Shown here piece after piece: positions 55,357 through 64,000 of a stretch of DNA of 64,000 bases. The notes below the pieces were generated by a model. That model was not told the origin of the DNA, made no database searches, and saw only the letters and a program-made list of their open reading frames with translations. The DNA comes from Flavobacterium suaedae (GTDB taxonomy: Bacteria; Bacteroidota; Bacteroidia; Flavobacteriales; Flavobacteriaceae), in the NCBI RefSeq assembly GCF_014642915.1, contig NZ_BMJE01000002.1:124001-188000 (forward strand), given 5' to 3'. A program made the position numbers and the translations under genes. The stretch's first letter is position 1. Each line of letters begins with the position of its first letter.

Positions 55357-57165
55357 ATGTCAGTAGCAGGACACGAAATACACGGAGAAAACGATCATGT
55401 TGATGCTCATGCTCATCACCATAAAGATACTTTTATAACAAAGTACATCTTTAGCATCGATCATAAGATGATTGCCAAGCAATATCTTATTACCGGTATA
55501 ATAATGGGTATTATTGGTATAATGATGTCAATTTTATTCCGTATGCAACTTGCTTGGCCAGAAGAATCTTTTGGCATATTTAAAGCACTTTTAGGTGAGG
55601 AGTATGCTCCTAACGGTGTTATGAGGAATGATATTTATTTAGCCCTTGTTACAATACACGGTACTATAATGGTATTCTTTGTACTTACTGCGGGGTTAAG
55701 TGGTACATTTAGTAACCTTCTTATTCCGTTACAGATTGGAGCAAGAGATATGGCTTCCGGTTTCATGAACATGTTATCATACTGGATGTTCTTTATATCT
55801 TCTGTTATAATGGTAATATCACTTTTTGTTGAAGCTGGTCCTGCCTCTGCCGGATGGACAATTTATCCTCCGTTAAGTGCATTACCACAGGCAATAGGTG
55901 GTTCAGGTGCAGGTATGACACTTTGGTTAGTATCTATGGCAATATTCATTGCTTCCTCATTAATGGGATCACTAAACTATGTTGTAACTGTAATTAACTT
56001 AAGAACTAAAGGAATGTCTATGACAAGACTTCCATTAACAATATGGGCTTTCTTTATTACTGCTGTAATTGGTATTGTTTCCTTCCCTGTTCTTTTATCT
56101 GCTGCATTACTATTAATATTCGATAGAAGTTTCGGTACATCGTTCTTCCTTTCAGATATTTTTATTGCAGGTGATGTATTGCATTACCAAGGTGGTTCAC
56201 CGGTATTATTTGAGCACCTTTTCTGGTTCTTAGGTCACCCTGAGGTATATATTGTATTATTACCGGCATTAGGTATAACATCAGAAATTATTGCAACAAA
56301 TGCCCGTAAACCAATTTTTGGTTACAGAGCGATGATTGCTTCAATCCTTGCAATTGCATTCCTTTCTACAATTGTATGGGGTCACCACATGTTCGTATCA
56401 GGTATGAATCCATTCTTAGGTTCAGTATTTACCTTTACAACATTACTTATTGCAATTCCATCAGCTGTAAAAGCATTCAACTATATTACAACACTATGGC
56501 GAGGTAATTTGCAGCTTAATCCTGCAATGCTATTCTCTATAGGTCTTGTATCAACATTTATTACAGGTGGTCTTACAGGTATTATACTTGGAGACAGTAC
56601 GCTGGATATTAACGTTCACGATACATATTTCGTAGTAGCTCACTTCCACTTAGTAATGGGTATATCTGCACTATACGGTATGTTTGCAGGTATTTACCAC
56701 TGGTTCCCTAGAATGTTTGGCAGAATGATGAACAAAACTTTAGGTTACGTTCACTTCTGGGTAACTGCTGTATGTGCTTACGGAGTATTCTTCCCAATGC
56801 ACTTTATAGGTATGGCAGGTTTACCAAGACGTTACTATACCAATACTGCATTCCCTTTATTTGACGACTTACAAGATGTAAACGTACTAATAACAATGTT
56901 TGCTATAATAGGTGCGATATTCCAACTTGTATTCTTATGGAATTTCTTCTACAGTATATTCAGAGGTAAGAAAGCTCCAATGAATCCATGGAAATCTAAT
57001 ACACTTGAGTGGACTGCTCCTGTAGAACACATGCACGGTAACTGGCCTGGTGCTATACCTGAAGTTTACAGATGGCCTTACGATTACAGTAAACCGGGTC
57101 ATGAAGATGACTTTGTTCCTCAAAACATTCCTATGAAGGAAGGTGAAGAACAATTACACCACTAA
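55357..57165 (+). CDS. coxA: Cytochrome c oxidase subunit I (aa3-type)
   Basis: The 602-residue protein has twelve expected helices after a His-rich N-terminus (HEIHGENDHVDAHAHHHKD). Heme and CuB ligands are complete: TIHGTIMVFF (low-spin heme), GHPEVYIVLLPALG (CuB His and the cross-linked Tyr), WGHHMFVSGM (two CuB His) and VAHFHLVMG (heme a3 and heme a ligands). It reduces O2 to water and pumps protons. It is the last gene before the terminator; no subunit III gene follows in this window. Confidence 0.97.
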   Translation: MSVAGHEIHGENDHVDAHAHHHKDTFITKYIFSIDHKMIAKQYLITGIIMGIIGIMMSILFRMQLAWPEESFGIFKALLGEEYAPNGVMRNDIYLALVTIHGTIMVFFVLTAGLSGTFSNLLIPLQIGARDMASGFMNMLSYWMFFISSVIMVISLFVEAGPASAGWTIYPPLSALPQAIGGSGAGMTLWLVSMAIFIASSLMGSLNYVVTVINLRTKGMSMTRLPLTIWAFFITAVIGIVSFPVLLSAALLLIFDRSFGTSFFLSDIFIAGDVLHYQGGSPVLFEHLFWFLGHPEVYIVLLPALGITSEIIATNARKPIFGYRAMIASILAIAFLSTIVWGHHMFVSGMNPFLGSVFTFTTLLIAIPSAVKAFNYITTLWRGNLQLNPAMLFSIGLVSTFITGGLTGIILGDSTLDINVHDTYFVVAHFHLVMGISALYGMFAGIYHWFPRMFGRMMNKTLGYVHFWVTAVCAYGVFFPMHFIGMAGLPRRYYTNTAFPLFDDLQDVNVLITMFAIIGAIFQLVFLWNFFYSIFRGKKAPMNPWKSNTLEWTAPVEHMHGNWPGAIPEVYRWPYDYSKPGHEDDFVPQNIPMKEGEEQLHH

Positions 57166-57185
57166 GATTATATTAAAAGAATTAT

Positions 57186-57218
57186 AAAAAAGCCCCTCTT
57201 CATTAAGAGGGGCTTTTT
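57186..57218. terminator. Terminator of the act-cox operon
   Basis: AAAAAAGCCCCTCTT-CATT-AAGAGGGGCTTTTT, 21 bp after coxA. Confidence 0.9.
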
Positions 57219-57258
57219 CTTTATTTAGAGAAAGAGTATCTTTATAAAAAACATACTT

Positions 57259-57555
57259 ATGAGTACAGAAGGAAGATTTAAAGTTAATACTGCCGAAAAT
57301 CAGTATGAGTACCACGTAGGAGAACACATGGCGTTTTTAGAATATATAAAAGAACCGAATAAGATATTCTTTGTTCATACAGAAGCTCCCGAAGAACTTC
57401 AGGGTACAGATGCAGCAGCTAAGCTTGTTGAAAGTGCTTTACAGCATGCAAAAGATAATAACCTTGCAGTAGTACCTTCATGTACTTATGTGGCTAATTA
57501 TATTAATAAACATCCTGAATGGTATAGTGTCCTTTCAGAAGGGTATCAAATGTAA
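57259..57555 (+). CDS. Small GNAT-type N-acetyltransferase (YidJ/COG2388-like)
   Basis: The 98-residue single-domain protein matches the short GNAT family: YEYHVGEHMAFLEYIKEPNKIFFVHTEAPEELQG, then TDAAAKLVESALQHAKDNNLAVVPSCTYVANYINKHPEW. The conserved Cys-Thr-Tyr-Val segment and closing helix are present. Such proteins bind acetyl-CoA; the substrate is unknown. It stands between the act-cox terminator and the ruvB promoter. Confidence 0.88.
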   Translation: MSTEGRFKVNTAENQYEYHVGEHMAFLEYIKEPNKIFFVHTEAPEELQGTDAAAKLVESALQHAKDNNLAVVPSCTYVANYINKHPEWYSVLSEGYQM

Positions 57556-57570
57556 TTAAGGTTTTTGGAG

Positions 57571-57578
57571 TATATTTG
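57571..57578 (+). promoter_or_regulatory. -7 element of ruvB
   Basis: TATATTTG matches TAnnTTTG exactly and ends 4 bp before the ruvB ATG at 57583, so the message may be leaderless or nearly so. Confidence 0.45.
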
Positions 57579-57582
57579 CCCA

Positions 57583-58614
57583 ATGAATGAAAACTTAGAT
57601 CCTACAAACGCTAATTATAATGCAGAAGAACTTGACCTTGAAAAGAAGTTAAGACCACTTTCTTTTGACGATTTTACAGGTCAGGATCAAGTATTGGAAA
57701 ATTTAAAAATATTTGTTCAGGCAGCAAACTTACGAGGAGAGGCATTAGACCATACGCTGTTTCACGGTCCTCCTGGTTTGGGAAAAACCACTTTGGCAAA
57801 TATTTTGGCTAACGAACTTGAAGTAGGTATTAAAATTACTTCGGGTCCTGTGTTAGATAAACCCGGTGACTTAGCGGGTTTATTAACAAATTTAGATGAT
57901 AGGGATATTTTATTCATTGATGAGATACACCGCCTTAGCCCAATAGTAGAAGAATATTTATACTCTGCTATGGAAGACTTCAGGATTGATATAATGATTG
58001 AATCGGGACCTAATGCGAGAACAGTACAAATAAATCTAAGTCCGTTTACACTTATTGGGGCAACTACCCGCTCAGGGCTTTTAACAGCACCTATGCGTGC
58101 CCGATTTGGTATATCAAGCCGATTACAATATTACACTACAGAGCTACTTACCACTATTGTACAACGTAGTTCAGCTATATTAAAAATGCCTATTACTATG
58201 GAAGCCGCTATTGAAATAGCCGGAAGGAGTAGAGGTACACCGCGTATTGCCAATGCTTTATTGCGTAGGGTACGCGATTTCGCTCAGATAAAAGGTAATG
58301 GTAAAATAGATATAGAGATAGCTAAGTATTCGCTTAAAGCCTTACATGTAGATGCACATGGCTTGGACGAGATGGATAATAGAATACTTACTACTATTAT
58401 TGATAAGTTTAAAGGTGGTCCTGTAGGGCTTTCTACACTGGCAACAGCCGTTTCCGAAAGTGGTGAAACTATAGAAGAAGTATATGAACCGTTTTTAATT
58501 CAGGAAGGGTTTATTATTCGTACCCCACGCGGTAGAGAGGTGACCGATAAAGCCTATAAACATTTAGGAAGAATACAAACACGTAACCAAGGAGGTTTGT
58601 TTGATGTTGACTAA
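57583..58614 (+). CDS. ruvB: Holliday junction branch migration ATPase RuvB
   Basis: I choose ATG 57583 ([13 protein letters not shown]); a TTG start six codons earlier would run through the promoter. The 343-residue AAA+ motor has the arginine-rich [11 protein letters not shown] opening, Walker [10 protein letters not shown] (near residue 63), Walker B FIDEIHRL, sensor GATTRSGLL and a C-terminal winged helix (FIQEGFI-like, [16 protein letters not shown]). With RuvA it drives branch migration during recombination. The stop overlaps the queG start region. Confidence 0.96.
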   Translation: MNENLDPTNANYNAEELDLEKKLRPLSFDDFTGQDQVLENLKIFVQAANLRGEALDHTLFHGPPGLGKTTLANILANELEVGIKITSGPVLDKPGDLAGLLTNLDDRDILFIDEIHRLSPIVEEYLYSAMEDFRIDIMIESGPNARTVQINLSPFTLIGATTRSGLLTAPMRARFGISSRLQYYTTELLTTIVQRSSAILKMPITMEAAIEIAGRSRGTPRIANALLRRVRDFAQIKGNGKIDIEIAKYSLKALHVDAHGLDEMDNRILTTIIDKFKGGPVGLSTLATAVSESGETIEEVYEPFLIQEGFIIRTPRGREVTDKAYKHLGRIQTRNQGGLFDVD

Positions 58615-59527
58615 CAGACAACAGTATACTGACTTTATAAAAGCCGAAGCTAAGCGCCTCGGCTTTTTGTCATGTGGCATATCAAAAGCAGGTTTTTTAG
58701 AAGATGAAGCACCCCGTTTGGAACAATGGCTTAATGAAAACAGAAATGGGCAAATGCAGTATATGGAAAATCATTTCGATAAACGCCTTGACCCGACTTT
58801 ACTTGTAGACGGTGCTAAAAGTGTTATTTCGTTATTGCTTAATTACTACCCAAATGAAACACAAAACACCGAATCCTATAAAATTTCAAAATATGCCTAC
58901 GGACAGGATTACCACTTTGTAATTAAGTCAAAGCTAAAAGACTTACTACATAGCATACAAGAAAATATAGGCGAAGTAGGAGGAAGGGCTTTTGTAGATT
59001 CGGCACCGGTGCTTGATAAAGCATGGGCAGCTAAAAGCGGACTGGGCTGGATAGGTAAAAACAGTAATTTGCTGAGTAAGCAGGTAGGTTCTTTTTTCTT
59101 TATAGCAGAACTTATAGTGGATATTGAACTGGAGTACGATACTCCCGTTACCGATCATTGTGGGAGTTGTACAGCTTGTATAGATGCTTGCCCTACTCAA
59201 GCAATAGTAGAACCTTATGTTGTAGATGGCAGTAAATGCATATCTTATTTCACTATAGAGCTAAAAGATAATTTGCCTATGGAAATGAAGGGTAAGTTTG
59301 ATGACTGGATGTTCGGTTGTGATGTATGCCAAGATATTTGCCCTTGGAACCGCTTCTCTAAACCACATAATGAACCGCTTTTTAACCCACACCCTGATTT
59401 ACTTACTATGACTAAGAAAGATTGGGAGGAAATAACAGAAGACACTTTTCGGGCTGTATTTAAAAAATCAGCAGTAAAAAGAACCAAGTTTGAAGGGCTT
59501 AAACGAAATATAGAATTTTTGAAATAA
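58604..59527 (+). CDS. queG: Epoxyqueuosine reductase
   Basis: The 307-residue protein catalyses the last step of queuosine synthesis on tRNA. It has a cobalamin-binding N-terminal domain ([51 protein letters not shown]) and two 4Fe-4S clusters ([12 protein letters not shown] and [11 protein letters not shown]). I start at ATG 58604, which overlaps the end of ruvB by 11 bp; a TTG one codon earlier is possible. The C-terminal HEAT-repeat extension of longer homologs is absent, as in many Bacteroidota. The 3' end overlaps a convergent orphan gene by 60 bp. Confidence 0.94.
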   Translation: MLTNRQQYTDFIKAEAKRLGFLSCGISKAGFLEDEAPRLEQWLNENRNGQMQYMENHFDKRLDPTLLVDGAKSVISLLLNYYPNETQNTESYKISKYAYGQDYHFVIKSKLKDLLHSIQENIGEVGGRAFVDSAPVLDKAWAAKSGLGWIGKNSNLLSKQVGSFFFIAELIVDIELEYDTPVTDHCGSCTACIDACPTQAIVEPYVVDGSKCISYFTIELKDNLPMEMKGKFDDWMFGCDVCQDICPWNRFSKPHNEPLFNPHPDLLTMTKKDWEEITEDTFRAVFKKSAVKRTKFEGLKRNIEFLK

Positions 59528-60205
59528 TAAGACCTTAGTCTTGTTTATTACTTTATACTTCCCTTGAAATACAATTTCTTTTAAAGGAGAAAGTGAGTTT
59601 TTAGAAAAAAGATAGTCCCTTGCTTGATTATAGAAATCAGTTGAAGTGTAGGTGTTAGAAAAATAAGTTAATAAATTATTATCACCAATATGCTGATTTT
59701 TTTGATCTATGAATACTACTTCAACTATATGAAATATTTTGAAATATAACCAAGATTTTTTTCTATGATCCATGCTCTTTAATCTGGTTAAATATTTTAT
59801 ACAATCATCTATTGTTTTAAAGAAAAAATGTGACTCGAATCTATCAGGTAATCTATTTCCATTTTCTTTGAAAGTATCTTTTCTTACTTTGTCTAGTATG
59901 AAATCATTAAAATATCTAAACTCTCTTCTAATATTAAACTTAGTTCTTTCAATTTCGTTTTTGATTTCTATAATTGAATTTGAAATATGCTCATTAACTT
60001 TAATACTAGTGAGGTTTTGAGTGTGAATTAGCTCTATGATTTTGTGTACAGCTATATCATGCTTTAGAGATACGTTATAAATTAAATTAAACAAATGGGT
60101 TAACTCTTTAAAACGATACTTTCTTTTGATATCTATATTTTTAGATGTAGAAATCAATTCTCCAACCCTATAAGATTTATTTACAATTTTATAATGATTT
60201 TCCAT
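59468..60205 (-). CDS. Hypothetical protein, AT-rich orphan
   Basis: The 245-residue protein belongs to no family I recognise. It is rich in Lys, Ile, Asn, Phe and Tyr; no signal peptide or membrane helix is seen. It looks mainly helical, with a basic N-terminal half ([24 protein letters not shown]) and a middle segment with [24 protein letters not shown]. Compared with its neighbours the codon use is much more AT-rich, suggesting recent acquisition. Its C-terminal 20 codons overlap the 3' end of queG on the opposite strand, so its stop may be imposed by insertion there. Function unknown; some of the composition resembles accessory or defence genes, but nothing supports more. Confidence 0.6.
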   Translation of the reverse strand: MENHYKIVNKSYRVGELISTSKNIDIKRKYRFKELTHLFNLIYNVSLKHDIAVHKIIELIHTQNLTSIKVNEHISNSIIEIKNEIERTKFNIRREFRYFNDFILDKVRKDTFKENGNRLPDRFESHFFFKTIDDCIKYLTRLKSMDHRKKSWLYFKIFHIVEVVFIDQKNQHIGDNNLLTYFSNTYTSTDFYNQARDYLFSKNSLSPLKEIVFQGKYKVINKTKVLLFQKFYISFKPFKLGSFYC

Positions 60206-60304
60206 AACAATGATTTTAATAAAGCTTAAAAATTTTAAATGTAAAGAAATAAAGTTTGTGTAAAATATTGAGCGTTAAAAATTTCTTCATTTCATACATA
60301 GGTT

Positions 60305-60312
60305 TACCTTTG
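60305..60312 (+). promoter_or_regulatory. -7 element of the malic enzyme gene
   Basis: TACCTTTG matches TAnnTTTG, 28 bp before the ATG at 60340. Confidence 0.5.
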
Positions 60313-60339
60313 TAAGTCGTTTCAAAAAGTCTATTATAA

Positions 60340-62637
60340 ATGAATCACTACAGTAAGCGCAGGGAGGCATTGTTATATCATGCAAAGCCAAATCCGGGGA
60401 AAATACAAGTTGTTCCAACCAAAAAATACGCTACACAGCGTGATTTATCTTTAGCTTACTCACCGGGGGTGGCAGAGCCATGCCTTGAAATAGCAAAAGA
60501 TGTAAATAATGTTTATAAATATACTACAAAAGGTAACCTTGTAGCTGTAATTACTAATGGTACAGCAGTACTGGGTCTGGGAGATATAGGACCAGAGGCA
60601 TCTAAGCCGGTAATGGAAGGGAAAGGATTACTGTTTAAAATATTTGCAGATATTGATGTTTTCGATATAGAAGTAGATACGAAAGATGTAGATGCTTTTG
60701 TAGAAACGGTAAAAAAGATAGCACCTACTTTCGGGGGTATCAACCTTGAAGATATTAAAGCACCTGAGTCATTTGAAATTGAACGCAGACTGGTAGAAGA
60801 ATTGAATATACCGGTAATGCACGATGACCAGCACGGTACAGCAATAATATCGGCAGCAGCACTATTAAACGCCATAGAGCTTGCTGAAAAGAATATAGAA
60901 AATATAAAAGTTGTTGTTTCAGGAGCAGGGTCAGCAGCTTTAGCGTGTGCTAACCTATATATGCTTATAGGAGTGAAGCCTGAAAATGTAACCATGTTTG
61001 ATAAAGATGGTATGTTGGTTCAGGATAGAGAAGACCTTTCTGTAACACAACGTAAGTATGCAAAAGATACTGAAGCAATACCATTAGCTGAAGCAATAAA
61101 AGGAGCGGATGTGTTTTTAGGGCTTTCAGTAGGTAATGTACTTACTCCTGAAATGTTGCTGAGCATGAATAATGATCCTATTGTTTTTGCAATGGCAAAT
61201 CCAACTCCGGAAATTGACTATGAGTTAGCTATATCAACACGTGAAGATGTGATTATGGCGACAGGTCGTTCAGATAACCCTAATCAGGTTAATAATGTAT
61301 TGGGTTTCCCGTATATATTCAGAGGAGCGTTGGATGTTCGTGCAACTACTATTAACGAAGAAATGAAGATGGCTGCTGTAGTAGCTCTTGCACAACTGGC
61401 AAAAGAACCGGTGCCGGAACAGGTAAATATAGCGTATGGCGAAACCAAACTTAACTTTGGCAGAGATTATATAATTCCTAAACCTTTTGACCCCAGACTT
61501 ATAGCAGTGGTAGCGCCGGCGGTAGCAAAAGCAGCTATGGACAGTGGTGTGGCAAAAAGCCCTATAACTGATTGGGATAAGTATGCGGAGGAACTTTTAG
61601 AACGTTTAGGAAATGACAATAAAATGGTACGACTACTTACAAACCGTGCCAAAACAAACCCTAAGCGTATAGTGTTTGCTGAAGCAGACCATTTAGATGT
61701 GCTTAAAGCAGCGCAAATAGTACACGAAGAAAAAATAGGTATTCCTATTTTGTTAGGTAGTAAAGAAATTATTGAAGAACTAAAGAAAGAAATTGAGTTT
61801 GATGATGAACTTACTATTATAGATCCCAAAACAGACGAAGAAAAAGGGCGAAGAGACCGATATGCAAAAGTGTTTTGGCAGGCAAGACAACGTAAAGGTA
61901 TAACCGAGTTTGAGGCACAAAAATGGATGCGTGAGCGTAACTATTTTGCAGCAATGATGGTTAATGAAGGCGAAGCTGATGCTATGGTTACAGGCTACTC
62001 CAGAAGTTACCCTTCGGTAGTGAAACCTGTAATGCAGCTTATTGGTAAAGCACAGGGGGTTACTAAAATAGCAACTACAAATATGATGCTTACCAAAAGA
62101 GGTCCTATTTTTCTTTCGGATACTGCTATAAACCCGGACCCTAATGCAGAAGATTTAGCAAAAATTGCTTTAATGACTGCAAAAACAGTAAGAATGTTTG
62201 GTATAGAACCGGTTTTAGCCATGATATCGTTCTCTAACTTTGGTTCAGCTTCATCACCAAGTGCTAATAAAGTAAGAGAAGCAGTAGCTATACTGCATAA
62301 AAATCATCCTGATTTAATTGTTGATGGAGAGGTACAGTCAGACTTTGCTTTAAATCCTGAAATGCTTAAAAAGCAGTTTCCGTTCTCTAAATTAGCAGGT
62401 AAAAAAGTTAATACTTTAATATTTCCTAATTTAGAATCAGCCAATATTACATATAAATTACTTAAAGAACTTAACAAAATAGTGTCTATAGGACCTATAA
62501 TGTTAGGGTTGGATAAACCTGTTCACCTGTTCCAGCTTGGGGCAAGTGTAGAGGAGATGGTAAACATGGCAGCAGTAGCAGTTGTAGATGCCCAAGAGAA
62601 AGAAAAAAGGAATAAAACAGCTAAGCTACAACGATAA
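60340..62637 (+). CDS. maeB: NADP-dependent malic enzyme, MaeB type
   Basis: The 765-residue enzyme decarboxylates malate to pyruvate with NADP. The malic domain covers residues 1-420: YSPGVAEPCLEIA, TNGTAVLGLGDIGPEASKPVMEGK, MHDDQHGTAIISAAALLNA, and the nucleotide-binding SGAGSAALACANLY. Residues about 430-760 are a phosphotransacetylase-like domain (NPKRIVFAEADHLDVLKAAQ, VTGYSRSYPSVVKPVMQLIG, GEVQSDFALNPE), a regulatory domain in MaeB-type enzymes that is usually not catalytic. The length is normal for the fusion. Confidence 0.95.
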   Translation: MNHYSKRREALLYHAKPNPGKIQVVPTKKYATQRDLSLAYSPGVAEPCLEIAKDVNNVYKYTTKGNLVAVITNGTAVLGLGDIGPEASKPVMEGKGLLFKIFADIDVFDIEVDTKDVDAFVETVKKIAPTFGGINLEDIKAPESFEIERRLVEELNIPVMHDDQHGTAIISAAALLNAIELAEKNIENIKVVVSGAGSAALACANLYMLIGVKPENVTMFDKDGMLVQDREDLSVTQRKYAKDTEAIPLAEAIKGADVFLGLSVGNVLTPEMLLSMNNDPIVFAMANPTPEIDYELAISTREDVIMATGRSDNPNQVNNVLGFPYIFRGALDVRATTINEEMKMAAVVALAQLAKEPVPEQVNIAYGETKLNFGRDYIIPKPFDPRLIAVVAPAVAKAAMDSGVAKSPITDWDKYAEELLERLGNDNKMVRLLTNRAKTNPKRIVFAEADHLDVLKAAQIVHEEKIGIPILLGSKEIIEELKKEIEFDDELTIIDPKTDEEKGRRDRYAKVFWQARQRKGITEFEAQKWMRERNYFAAMMVNEGEADAMVTGYSRSYPSVVKPVMQLIGKAQGVTKIATTNMMLTKRGPIFLSDTAINPDPNAEDLAKIALMTAKTVRMFGIEPVLAMISFSNFGSASSPSANKVREAVAILHKNHPDLIVDGEVQSDFALNPEMLKKQFPFSKLAGKKVNTLIFPNLESANITYKLLKELNKIVSIGPIMLGLDKPVHLFQLGASVEEMVNMAAVAVVDAQEKEKRNKTAKLQR

Positions 62638-62661
62638 AGGTGCAGGGTTAAAGAATTTTAT

Positions 62662-62669
62662 TATTTTTG
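62662..62669 (+). promoter_or_regulatory. -7 element of ruvA
   Basis: TATTTTTG matches TAnnTTTG, 20 bp before the ruvA ATG. Confidence 0.45.
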
Positions 62670-62689
62670 GAAAACTTTAAAAATCAGGT

Positions 62690-63271
62690 ATGATAGCACA
62701 TCTTCAGGGAAGGATGGTAGAGAAACTGCCAACAGAGGTAGTAATAGATTGTAATGGCGTGGGGTATCAGGTTAATATTTCACTACACACCTATTCGCTT
62801 TTACCCCAATCAGAGAATGTTAAGTTGTTTACACATTTACTGATAAAAGAAGATGCTCATACCCTTTTCGGTTTTATGGAAAAATCGGAAAAAGAACTTT
62901 TTAAATTACTTATATCCGTATCGGGTGTTGGTGCAGGTACGGCAAGAACAATGCTTTCCTCTTTAAACCCTAAACAAGTTATTAATGCTGTTGGCTCCGG
63001 AGACGTTGCTACTATACAGTCGGTAAAAGGAATAGGGGCTAAAACGGCACAGCGTGTAATACTGGATTTAAAGGACAAAGTGTTAAAACTGTATGATATA
63101 GAAGAAGTTTCTGTTTCAGATTACAATACAAACAAAGATGAAGCGTTATCTGCCTTGGAGGTGCTTGGCTTTAACAAAAAATTAGCTGAAAAAGCTATAG
63201 ATAAAATTGTTAAGGAAACACCTGATGCCAATGTGGAGACTATTATAAAACAAGCATTAAAAAATTTATAA
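62690..63271 (+). CDS. ruvA: Holliday junction DNA-binding protein RuvA
   Basis: The 193-residue protein has all three RuvA domains: an OB-fold (1-62, MIAHLQGRMVEKLPTEVVIDCNGVGYQV), two helix-hairpin-helix motifs (about 70-140, LLISVSGVGAGTARTMLSS and VKGIGAKTAQRVILDLKDK), and a RuvB-contacting C-terminal three-helix domain (about 148-193). It binds four-way junctions and loads RuvB. It ends 3 bp before the sprA start, an arrangement common in flavobacteria. Confidence 0.96.
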   Translation: MIAHLQGRMVEKLPTEVVIDCNGVGYQVNISLHTYSLLPQSENVKLFTHLLIKEDAHTLFGFMEKSEKELFKLLISVSGVGAGTARTMLSSLNPKQVINAVGSGDVATIQSVKGIGAKTAQRVILDLKDKVLKLYDIEEVSVSDYNTNKDEALSALEVLGFNKKLAEKAIDKIVKETPDANVETIIKQALKNL

Positions 63272-63274
63272 TCC

Positions 63275-64000
63275 TTGAAGACTAAATACTCTAAAGAATC
63301 TTATAGTTATCTGAAATATACTCTTTCAATAGTATTTTTATTTTTTAGTATAGCTTTACAGGCGCAGATAGACGAAGATGAGGAGGCGGAAGAAGCGGCA
63401 AGGGATACCATAAAAGGCTATAATAAAGGTAAAGTAGAGATTGGTAACCCAAGGAGTATAGTTGATGCCTATACTTATAACCCTGTTACCAATCGTTATG
63501 TATATACCGAAAAGTTTGAAGGCTTTAATGTTACTTATCCTTTAATACTTACACCTGAACAGTATGAAGAATTAGTATTACGCGAATCAATGCGTGAATA
63601 CTATCAGGAAAAGTCCAGAGCTGTAGACGGAAAAGGTAGTGAAGAAGAGAATCGTAACTTACTACCGCGTTACTATGTAAACTCTAAATTTTTCGAAACT
63701 ATATTTGGCGGAAACACTATAGATATTAAACCAACAGGTTCGGTAGAGATGGATTTGGGGGTTCGGTTTACCAAGCAGGATAACCCTTCCTTATCACCAA
63801 GAAACAGGCGTACTTTTACTTTTGATTTTGACCAACGTATTAGTATGAGCTTACAAGGTAAGGTAGGAACCAGATTAAATGTAACAGCGAATTATGATAC
63901 AGAGTCTACCTTTGCTTTCCAAAACCTTATAAAATTAGAATATACTCCTACCGAGGATGATATAATACAAAAAATAGAAGTAGGTAATGTTAGTTTCCCA
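63275..64000 (+). CDS. sprA: T9SS translocon protein SprA (N-terminal part)
   Basis: An open frame starting at TTG 63275 (MKTKYSKESYSYLKYTLSIV) runs to the window end, giving 242 residues. A signal peptide covers residues 1-30 (FLFFSIALQAQ). It continues with VEIGNPRSIVDAYTYNPVTNRYVYTEKF, LLPRYYVNSKFFETIFGGNTIDIKPTGSVEMDLG and FTFDFDQRISMSLQGKVGTRLNVTANYDTESTF, all characteristic of SprA, the very large outer-membrane channel of the type IX secretion system. The full protein would be well over 2000 residues. The start is not ATG; a TTG directly after ruvA is the only one leaving an intact signal peptide. Confidence 0.9.
   Translation, partial: MKTKYSKESYSYLKYTLSIVFLFFSIALQAQIDEDEEAEEAARDTIKGYNKGKVEIGNPRSIVDAYTYNPVTNRYVYTEKFEGFNVTYPLILTPEQYEELVLRESMREYYQEKSRAVDGKGSEEENRNLLPRYYVNSKFFETIFGGNTIDIKPTGSVEMDLGVRFTKQDNPSLSPRNRRTFTFDFDQRISMSLQGKVGTRLNVTANYDTESTFAFQNLIKLEYTPTEDDIIQKIEVGNVSFP

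Noticed and set aside
60513..60995. 160-residue minus-strand frame in maeB
   Set aside because: Shadow of the malic enzyme domain with no family resemblance.

Overview
The window is a 64 kb piece of a Bacteroidota chromosome, almost certainly family Flavobacteriaceae. Evidence: low GC; the Bacteroidota sigma-ABfN -7 element TAnnTTTG upstream of many genes; a type IX secretion (T9SS) C-terminal sorting domain; the N-terminus of the T9SS translocon SprA; DUF2723-type membrane proteins; and an alternative complex III (ActABCDEF) operon joined to cytochrome c oxidase. Most of the window is conserved housekeeping DNA.

Layout. 1-849: N-terminus of a secreted lamin-tail/CotH-type protein (minus strand). 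977-8653: an accessory RNA-repair island with a WYL regulator, an RtcB RNA ligase, a 587-residue protein with a TerD-like stretch, two RlaP-like nucleotidyltransferases in a translationally coupled operon, two structured non-coding RNAs each ending in an intrinsic terminator, and seven tRNA genes, several of them malformed. 8779-12655: tandem di-heme cytochrome c peroxidases. 13131-21029: a 2632-residue secreted PhoD-LamG-PhoX fusion with a T9SS tail, then a secreted LRR protein. 22124-23712: two exported ferritin-like proteins. 24164-32180: LacI-type regulator, small membrane protein, serine hydrolase, DNA polymerase I, metallophosphoesterase, a thioredoxin-fold protein without its cysteines, and a polysaccharide deacetylase. 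32258-38906: tandem DUF2723 (GT117-like) membrane proteins. 39054-40106: tRNA-Gln and a universal stress protein. 40285-45016: rimP-nusA-infB. 45085-45474: SPOR-domain protein. 45688-57165: actABCDEF-coxB-coxA electron-transport operon. 57259-64000: acetyltransferase, ruvB, queG, an orphan AT-rich gene, malic enzyme, ruvA and the start of sprA.

The strongest candidate for an undescribed system is the island at 977-8653. The same inverted repeat (CTACGCA-N7-TGCGTA) lies in the -33 region of two promoters, one for rtcB and one for the TerD-like/RlaP operon, which suggests a single regulon controlled by the adjacent WYL protein. Downstream are two RNAs in which the 5' arm of the terminator is also complementary to an upstream segment. 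The second has its own promoter and its terminator ends 17 nt before the first tRNA gene, where I see no other promoter. I infer that the tRNA array is expressed by terminator read-through, perhaps in response to RNA damage, while RtcB and the RlaP proteins repair or re-end cleaved RNAs. The RtcB and nucleotidyltransferase assignments are well supported by motifs; regulation, RNA function and the tRNA-replacement idea are inference from one sequence.

Elsewhere, SprA at the right edge would export the T9SS-tailed PhoD/PhoX fusion. The act-cox cluster passes electrons from menaquinol through ACIII and the ActE cytochrome to an aa3-type oxidase whose subunit III is not encoded here.
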